In this document: piece after piece, positions 57,791-64,000 of the stretch
Layout of the letters: every line of letters begins with the position of its first letter
Numbering within the stretch: position 1 is the stretch's first letter
Assembly: GCA_019925095.2 (NCBI GenBank)
Contig: CM034401.1
Location: 11,753,338-11,817,337, forward strand
From: Dendrolimus kikuchii
Taxonomy: Eukaryota > Arthropoda > Insecta > Lepidoptera > Lasiocampidae
DNA: 64,000 nucleotides
Reading direction: 5' to 3'
Notes under the pieces: model-generated
Databases searched by the model: none
What the model saw: only the letters and a program-made list of their open reading frames with translations
Told to the model about the DNA's origin: nothing
Made by a program: the position numbers and the translations under genes

Positions 57791-58659
57791 AAGTCTTTGT
57801 AAATACTTTTTTGGGTCTTCATGTAATGTGATGCACAATGTCTTGTTTAGAAGTTTCAATCATTTATAATCTGATTTCATTTATCTTTGATAGCTTGGTA
57901 TTCTTATGTTCATCAAATAGATAAGAGGCTTTTTCGCTTCTTGTATATATTTAGATTGTTTAGGTCATGTCGGTTAATACTGCTTGTTTCCTTTTAAAAA
58001 CTCGTGGACGAAAAATTTGCGCATTCTTCAATTTATTTATCATTAAAGAACCTAAACTTGATAATAAACTCAACTACCTACTTGATGCTAGATTGAGGTA
58101 CCTACGCAAGTCTATAATACTTGGCCCATACTTGATCAGAATTTTAATTTAGCACTGTGTGCTGCCCTCTAGTAAAAGACTTGCAAGTTTAAATCGCCTG
58201 TAGTAAAGCAATAGCATTCGTGCGTTGTTGCCATTTACGTGCTGCCAACAAGTTTAGTAACGAAATGAAATATGTTTCTGTCTCTTTCTGAAACAGCGCT
58301 TTGTGGTTTGAAATGCATGTAGCCTTGGGCTAACCGTCGCCCCTATACAACGTGTCTACTGTACTGATTGATACTGTCGCGCCAAAGTTTATCGTGGTGA
58401 TTTGAAAGAAAATGAGTGAATTTCGTGTCGAAACGTAGTCAAAAAAGTGTTAACATCGACGAATCCTAGTATTACATCGTTAAATGTGTGACATTGGTGT
58501 TTAATGTGAAAAAAATCTTTATGATGTGTACGATGCATTACAAATTAAGTTGGATTTAAGAGGTTGATGTATGTAACAGTCGTGTATTTGTACGAAAATG
58601 GGTGTGTAAGATTTTCCGAAGGTGCTAAATAAGAGATAGAAAGTTGCCGCATTGTCAAC

Positions 58660-58711
58660 ATGCGGACCCGTCGGCTGCTTTCACCATTTACTTTGCTGCT
58701 GATTTGTACAG
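58660..58711 (+). CDS. Candidate first coding exon with signal peptide
   Basis: An ATG at 58660 opens 17 codons plus one base, ending at a good donor (ACAG|GTAAGCGG). The peptide starts MRTRRLLSPF and continues into a hydrophobic run TLLLICT. That is a basic n-region followed by a hydrophobic core, as in a secretory signal peptide. The 280 bases before it are free of other features and could be a 5' leader. Its partner exon was not found in the remaining 5 kb, so the product is unknown. It could be a secreted or membrane protein whose gene runs to the right beyond the window. It could also be chance. Confidence 0.4.
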
Positions 58712-60035
58712 GTAAGCGGCGCTGCCTACTTAATTTCTGACTCACCTTGCCTCAGCTTGCTCGCTCAACGCGGCACTGGCTCGAGTTGAGGCTGTATGCG
58801 TGACTTAAGTTATATATTTGCTTCTTGTGTGTTTGTTGATTCTTTACTGTTTATGGAGACGACTACCAACGCTCTAAGTATAGATAGTACTATTTTCTTA
58901 TATCAATTCATCATTCTGATACTGATTTTCTGCTCTGTTTTGATATCAAATTGTGTTGAATTATTTAATCATTACCTAGTCCTTTTATGGATTTCAGAGT
59001 GCCTATCTTCACTCACTTGACATTAAAATAAAACTAAGCTATTTTGAAACCTCATTACGCTCATTACGTTTCGCAGAAAAGACTATACTAAAAATCTAAA
59101 CAGTGCCAATAGCATCTTACCGACAGACAAAATGAAACTGTAATGCTTTTATTGTAGTCATATTTCCGTCGTAACCAAAATCTATTAAGTATATTTTAGG
59201 AAGCAAACAGGTCTGGTGTCTTTAAGGTTCCCTAGCGATTTTGAAAAAACAGAATCTTGAAATTTGACAGGAACGTGTACATACATATATTCATCAGGAT
59301 GCTACGCGGAAATTTAAATAATAAGACTTGGGGGTAGTCGCTATACCCTAATTGAGAAACGAACATTAATCAGTATGCATAGGCTAACATATGGATGTAG
59401 TTAGTGTTAGATAGGTCTTAAAAATTCTAATTAATATGATAAATGAGTTTTTCTGGTCGTAAATTGAGTTCGTTTCTGGGAATAATTTTGCGTGTTGCAA
59501 TGGTGATGAGTGTTGCAAACACATTTTAAAATAACAGTATAAACATTTTAATTTTATATTTGTAGACAAAGTATTTTCTACGCTTTGTATCAGGTGATTG
59601 ACAAATTTTCATAATAATATTGTGTAATAATAATGTGTCACTCCACATTTAGATAAAATTTGTCAATTTTGGGGCCTCTACGTGTTGGCCTTACGCAAGC
59701 CCTCCAAAAGTCCGGGCCATTTTTATGGCCCGTGGTCTTAAAAGACATACAGTATAATAATAATAATAATAGTTATTGCACACCATTCTGCAGGTAATCT
59801 TGAGCACCCATAAAGTTTAGTGCGAAATACGTCACTTAATAAATATGTAACGTTTATATCAAAATAATTCAATAAAAATGGCACATAAACAAGAAGTACC
59901 AATACAACTTTTCGCCGTGATTCAAGCTTAGATTAAATTCGTAATTGGTAATATGAAAATAAGAAACAAAAAGTGTCATAGGAATTAGATTATGTAAACG
60001 ATATACATAGAAAAAGGATATAATTATATACTTAC

Positions 60036-60155
60036 GAGTGTTTAAAAGAAAATTAGACAAACCTACGTACGCCCACGCATAGTGAAGGGTTTCGTATTTG
60101 TGACGAACGTTTACTGTTTTTACCACTTCACTATGCCACTTTAAAAATGTAACAC
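60036..60155 (-). other. Candidate 120-nt exon, unrecognised
   Basis: Between an ATTATAG acceptor and a GTAAGT donor lies an open stretch of 39 codons containing HKYETLHYAWAYVGLSNFLL. It is moderately hydrophobic at its end. I do not recognise the family, and the acceptor has a poor pyrimidine tract. Treat it as a weak candidate. Confidence 0.18.
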
Positions 60156-60728
60156 CTATAATCTTAATATAGCAAAAACTTTACGTATCTTGTTCAAATA
60201 AATGTTCGTTGAGGGATTTTCAAATTTCTATACTATCTGAAGGTTTCAAAAAATTTCAACATTAAATAGCTTTTGATCTATGAACTAAACCTTTCTTATA
60301 GATATACTAAAACCCAAAAACCAGGCCCTAAACCATTGTTTTGTGATCTAGCTTTTTCAATTCGTCACACTACGTAAATATAAAAGACATTAGGTAATCG
60401 ACCTATTTGCGGTAAATTTTTATTTCAGTTTTATGTATAGTGACCACCCCTAATTATTTTAAGATGTATGATTTTATCAATTTATTTGATCCATTCAACG
60501 GCATATAGACTACATCTTCTGTAAATTTTAAGAACAATTAGTTTGATATACATAGAAACACCCGACCGACGGACATGACGTAGTTATTGTTCCGTTTTTG
60601 CAATTTGCTACAGAACCTAAAAATAATTATTTAAGCAAAGCGTTTTAAGAATTTGTAGGTATTTTAAATGTTCCACAAATACTCGTATTTTCCGAAATAA
60701 AAAGTCTGTTGTTCAGAATTGTATATAC

Positions 60729-60833
60729 CACAGGCTCAGCTGTGAAAGGACGAGTCCAGGATTAATAAATCGTAGTGCTCGTTTAGTCTTAGAGGCTCAC
60801 GCGAGTACAACTTATAAGTGGAAGGCCGGGCTA
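60729..60833. repeat. Relative of the 48.0-kb inverted-repeat element
   Basis: It contains AATAAATCGTAGTGCTCGTT, TCTTAGAGGCTCACGCGAG and GGAAGGCCGGGCTA. These match the reverse complement of the 48-kb element (CCCGGCCTTAC, GCCTCTAAGGCTAA). Confidence 0.45.
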
Positions 60834-62032
60834 AGAATGGATGAAAGAAATAAGTTTACAATGTTACTTTCACACATATTATAATTATGAAATATAACAT
60901 TTTACAAAAAATTGTTAAACTAGTTACGTATTAAAAAAACAGGCCTTAAATTACCTTGTTGGCATCTATAATATTTTTATGATAATATCATAATAGATAT
61001 TTAAATTATTCTTTTAACAATAAATTTATTAACTATTTGATTCGATAAAAATACGACGTCACAATGTATATTAATTAATTAATAATCAATGACGCTGTAT
61101 GTATTAAATGACAACATTTTATCAGTTGATTTTTAAATTTGGATTATAAATAAATATAAGTTGTAGAAACTGTGTCTATTAGAAATTCATAAAAATGTTC
61201 GTAATTGCTGTACAGTGCAAATTCCATAGTAGATAATTAAGTAAAATGCGTAAATTAGGCAACGTCTGTGGTGTCGAGAGAGTGAAATCATGTTTATTGA
61301 AACCGGTTATATTGCAGGTGTGCGCCTGAGTTGAGTGGCTGGTCCGCTAGATCTTTCCGTTTTGTTCGTGGCAATAGCAGCTATGGACCTATTTTTATTT
61401 TTAAAAATAAGAAAAAGATTGATCCTACTTAAACTTGTTAATTAAAGAAACTTTTTAAAGATAGCCTGTATCATTTTGGTGCCGATAATTAACTCTTGAA
61501 CATGTAGATATCAGACGGGCTACAAAACTAAACAAACAACTGTCTTTATACGATAAAAAAATTTAAAAATATGTATTGTACCGAATGAGGATGATATTAT
61601 TCTCTGGAATACATCTAACAGAAATAAATATTTAAAAAAATATGTATGTTTAATATATACAAAGCAAAAAGCGAGCTTCTACGCTTTCTGTGTGGGTTAG
61701 TCTTAGATTTTGGTCTGATATCAATAATTTTATCTCCAATTTCAGGGTTATTAGTGAAATGAGAAAACGGAACTCTTGTAGTTGAATATGTCTATCTGTT
61801 GATCTAAAATAATATATAATGTGAAGGTAATTCCTGAAGAACTGACAAATAGCGGTAACGTAACGTATATATTTGAGGGAGGGGAAAGAAATAGATTGTA
61901 CCTATTTAAATCAGTGACATACATAAAGACAGGTCTAATGATAGATTTATGGACCTGTCCTTATCGGTATTTTGTGGTTAAGTTAAAAGGACAAGTTAAG
62001 TTAACCGGTGGTAACAAATAACACCTGTCACC

Positions 62033-63372
62033 TCAGGCCACTTGGCCCAAGCTACTGCCACAGGGGGCCTCGAGGTCATGGTCGAGATCCCCGGACGCGC
62101 TAAGAACATATTCCAAGTGCTTCAAATGGTCCATGCGCTCGATCGTATCTTCGCGCATGCATACGGATGTGGGATATGTAGTCTTGAAGGTCAAGTACTC
62201 AGTCTTCGCCACATTTAGTTTCAGACCGCCGTTCTCCAGCAACCACTTCCACATATTCACACGTTGCACCAGGCGCCACTTGTCCGAATCTGCCAGCGCA
62301 ATGTCGTCAGCATATATAGCATCTCTAATGTTGTTTGACACTACGTCTAATATCCGGCAGAACAGAAATGGGCTAAGGACATATCCCTTATGCACACTTG
62401 CCGCTATGAGGATAGTGTAGTATCACCAAAAGCGGGATTTGCCTTCATCAAGCAGGCACCATCTAATCTGTCGTCGGCATTGCTCAACGGGTTTGTTGGT
62501 TTTGACGCAGAGGTCCATGACAAGAAGACGGTGTTATGCGGTGTGATTCTCCGGGCATGACCTGGCAGTTGCCTACTTTGCTGAAGTGGTGTTTTCTGGT
62601 GAGCAGGTAGTCGATTTGGGTAGTACGCCTCATGCACCTGTAGGTGATCAAGTGTTCCGATTTATTTTTTAGGTACGTGTTCACGATGGGCATATCGGCA
62701 GCCGCATACATTTGGAGTATATCCTCACCTTCTGCATTGCGGCTACCGTATCCTAAGCCACCGAGAACATGCACAAATTCCTCCAACTTGACGCCTACAT
62801 GACCGTTTAGATCACCACCCAAAACGACCCCCTGCGATAACGGGATGCCACGCAGCACATCACCGATTTGATTGCAAAATCTCATTCTATCACTGTTGCT
62901 ACGGCCAGCCTGTGTCGCGTAGGCACTTATGAAATGGGTCACGACCCCCCGACGACCGACACGATAATAAGCCGCTCGCTGAAGCGTTTCACTTGCAAAT
63001 TGTTACTATAGAACTCCTGGAAGAACAATATGGCAAACCCGTTCTCCCAACCAGGAGCACCCGTGTAGATTAGCTTTAGCCATTCCGAACCGGGATCTGC
63101 TGCGTCTCTATCGAGTCGCCTGCAGGAACGCCACGGCCAACTTCCGCCTGGAGAGTATTTCGGCCAGCTCCCTTGTACGCCCTGTCAGCGTACCAATATT
63201 TTACGTTGCGAAGCGAAGTTTCCTGGTCTGGGTGTAGACTTGCGTCGTCAGCCGTACCCGCCACTGACACGGTAGGTAGCTCTTGCACACTTGTCGCAGG
63301 TGTAGGGCGATATGCCTGCGGATCGTTTTGCGGCGACGCCCTAGCCATACCCAGTTGCCATGCCAGACCCAT
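62033..63372 (-). pseudogene. LINE remnant: APE endonuclease plus RT fragment
   Basis: On the minus strand the order is: an N-terminal piece (63372 onward, MGLAWQLGMARASPQ), then broken endonuclease sequence (LKLIYTGAPGWENGFAI). The segment 62942-62484 follows, with FISAYATQAGRSN, VVLGGDLNGHVG (GDLN, catalytic Asp/Asn of APE-type endonucleases) and RRTTQIDYLLTRK. After an internal deletion, 62395-62033 is an RT palm (SPFLFCRILDV, DAIYADDIALADS with YADD, LKLNVAKTEYLTF). The central RT is lost, and so is the 3' end. Codon-level decay is mild but the frame is broken several times. Confidence 0.82.
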
Positions 63373-64000
63373 CAGCGTCCAGGTGGTAAACTTAAAAACA
63401 CTAAACGAAAATTAGTTTCAACAAGATAATATACAACAAGAAGAAGACGTGGAGTAGCACTTTGTCAATATAAAAATATACAAAGTATTTACCTAAATGG
63501 CGGATAATAAGGTTCATGAGGTACCTACAAAAGAGTGGCATAGGTAAATGCCTAGTAGACGAAAAATTTGGCTACGATCGTTTTACTACTAGTATAACAG
63601 TTGTTTCAATTTATATGCCTAAATTCTCATGTCTTATACTTATACTTAGCTTTATCTTTTTTTGCCGAGGTGTAATCAAACATGGAACTCCGCATAGCAA
63701 GGTACAATTAAAAAGCTACCCCCCAAATCATCCCAGGTTTTCTCCGAAATGCCCGTTGTGTGGTTTTTACCTATAACCAACGGGGCTAGAGTTTAGGCGT
63801 AGCTGGTCTGGTTCGTTCTAGAAGACGTAAAATTCTTCTCTCCTTAATACATAGTTTTAAAATTGTATATGCTTTCAATAGCTTCAACATCTCTTTATTG
63901 GTCTTTTTTACTTTCTTTATTGTATTCACTAATTCTATATCGGTTCTTGGGTAAAATATTAATCTAATTAAACATGATATGCCTATAATTTGACTCCTTT

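Larger units (their letters stand above)
58712..62032. other. AT-rich spacer or intron
   Basis: If the signal-peptide exon at 58660 is real, this could be its first intron. No further exon is recognised. A small hairpin GGGCCATTTTTATGGCCC lies at 59724-59741. 57791-58380 and 63373-64000 are likewise without recognised genes. Confidence 0.4.

Noticed and set aside
1..64000. CRISPR array, rRNA genes, prokaryotic operons or viral gene clusters
   Set aside because: None seen. Direct repeats present are microsatellites, a three-unit minisatellite or transposon pieces, without spacer structure.

Overview
This looks like a lepidopteran (moth or butterfly) nuclear genome window. It is AT-rich and holds few, widely spaced, intron-containing genes. 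Two genes can be modelled in full and a third is recognisable from one exon. All three read as insect proteins. The space between them is filled with lepidopteran-style mobile DNA: R1-clade LINEs, mariner and maT DNA transposons, Helitron-like tails ending in CTAGT, tRNA-derived SINEs and many foldback MITEs. There are no bacterial-type operons, rRNA genes or CRISPR arrays.

Layout: (a) 1-10 kb: one minus-strand exon of an ABCC/MRP multidrug-resistance transporter (1758-2063), a 499-bp foldback element (2688-3186), SINEs, LINE tails and a Helitron-like copy. (b) 10-20 kb: a row of DNA transposons. These are a decayed DDE-transposase gene (11.8-12.5 kb), a decayed maT fragment (15.0-15.5 kb), a nearly intact DD37D maT element with terminal repeats (16484-17785) and a decayed DD34D mariner (18130-19398). 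(c) 20-26 kb: foldback elements, a 129-bp direct repeat pair and AT-rich spacer. (d) 26.3-31.9 kb: four R1-clade LINE copies. Two of them were inserted one after the other at the same short target. (e) 33.9-42.4 kb: a complete five-exon gene for the small subunit of splicing factor U2AF (227 aa). Its introns are loaded with transposon pieces. (f) 43-49 kb: MITEs and simple repeats. (g) 49.7-52.2 kb: a complete three-exon carboxylesterase on the minus strand (525 aa). (h) 53-64 kb: a mariner nested in a Helitron-like element, LINE fragments, an orphan signal-peptide-like first exon (58660-58711), weaker exon candidates and the endonuclease and reverse transcriptase remains of another LINE (62.0-63.4 kb).

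The genes do not form a shared pathway. U2AF is a nuclear 3' splice-site factor, the esterase is a metabolic or detoxification hydrolase, and MRP is an efflux pump. The main interest is the archaeology of the mobile elements: nested insertions with visible target-site duplications, an interrupted non-autonomous TIR element whose length matches an uninterrupted sister copy, and long perfect hairpins. I did not find a convincing new multi-gene system.
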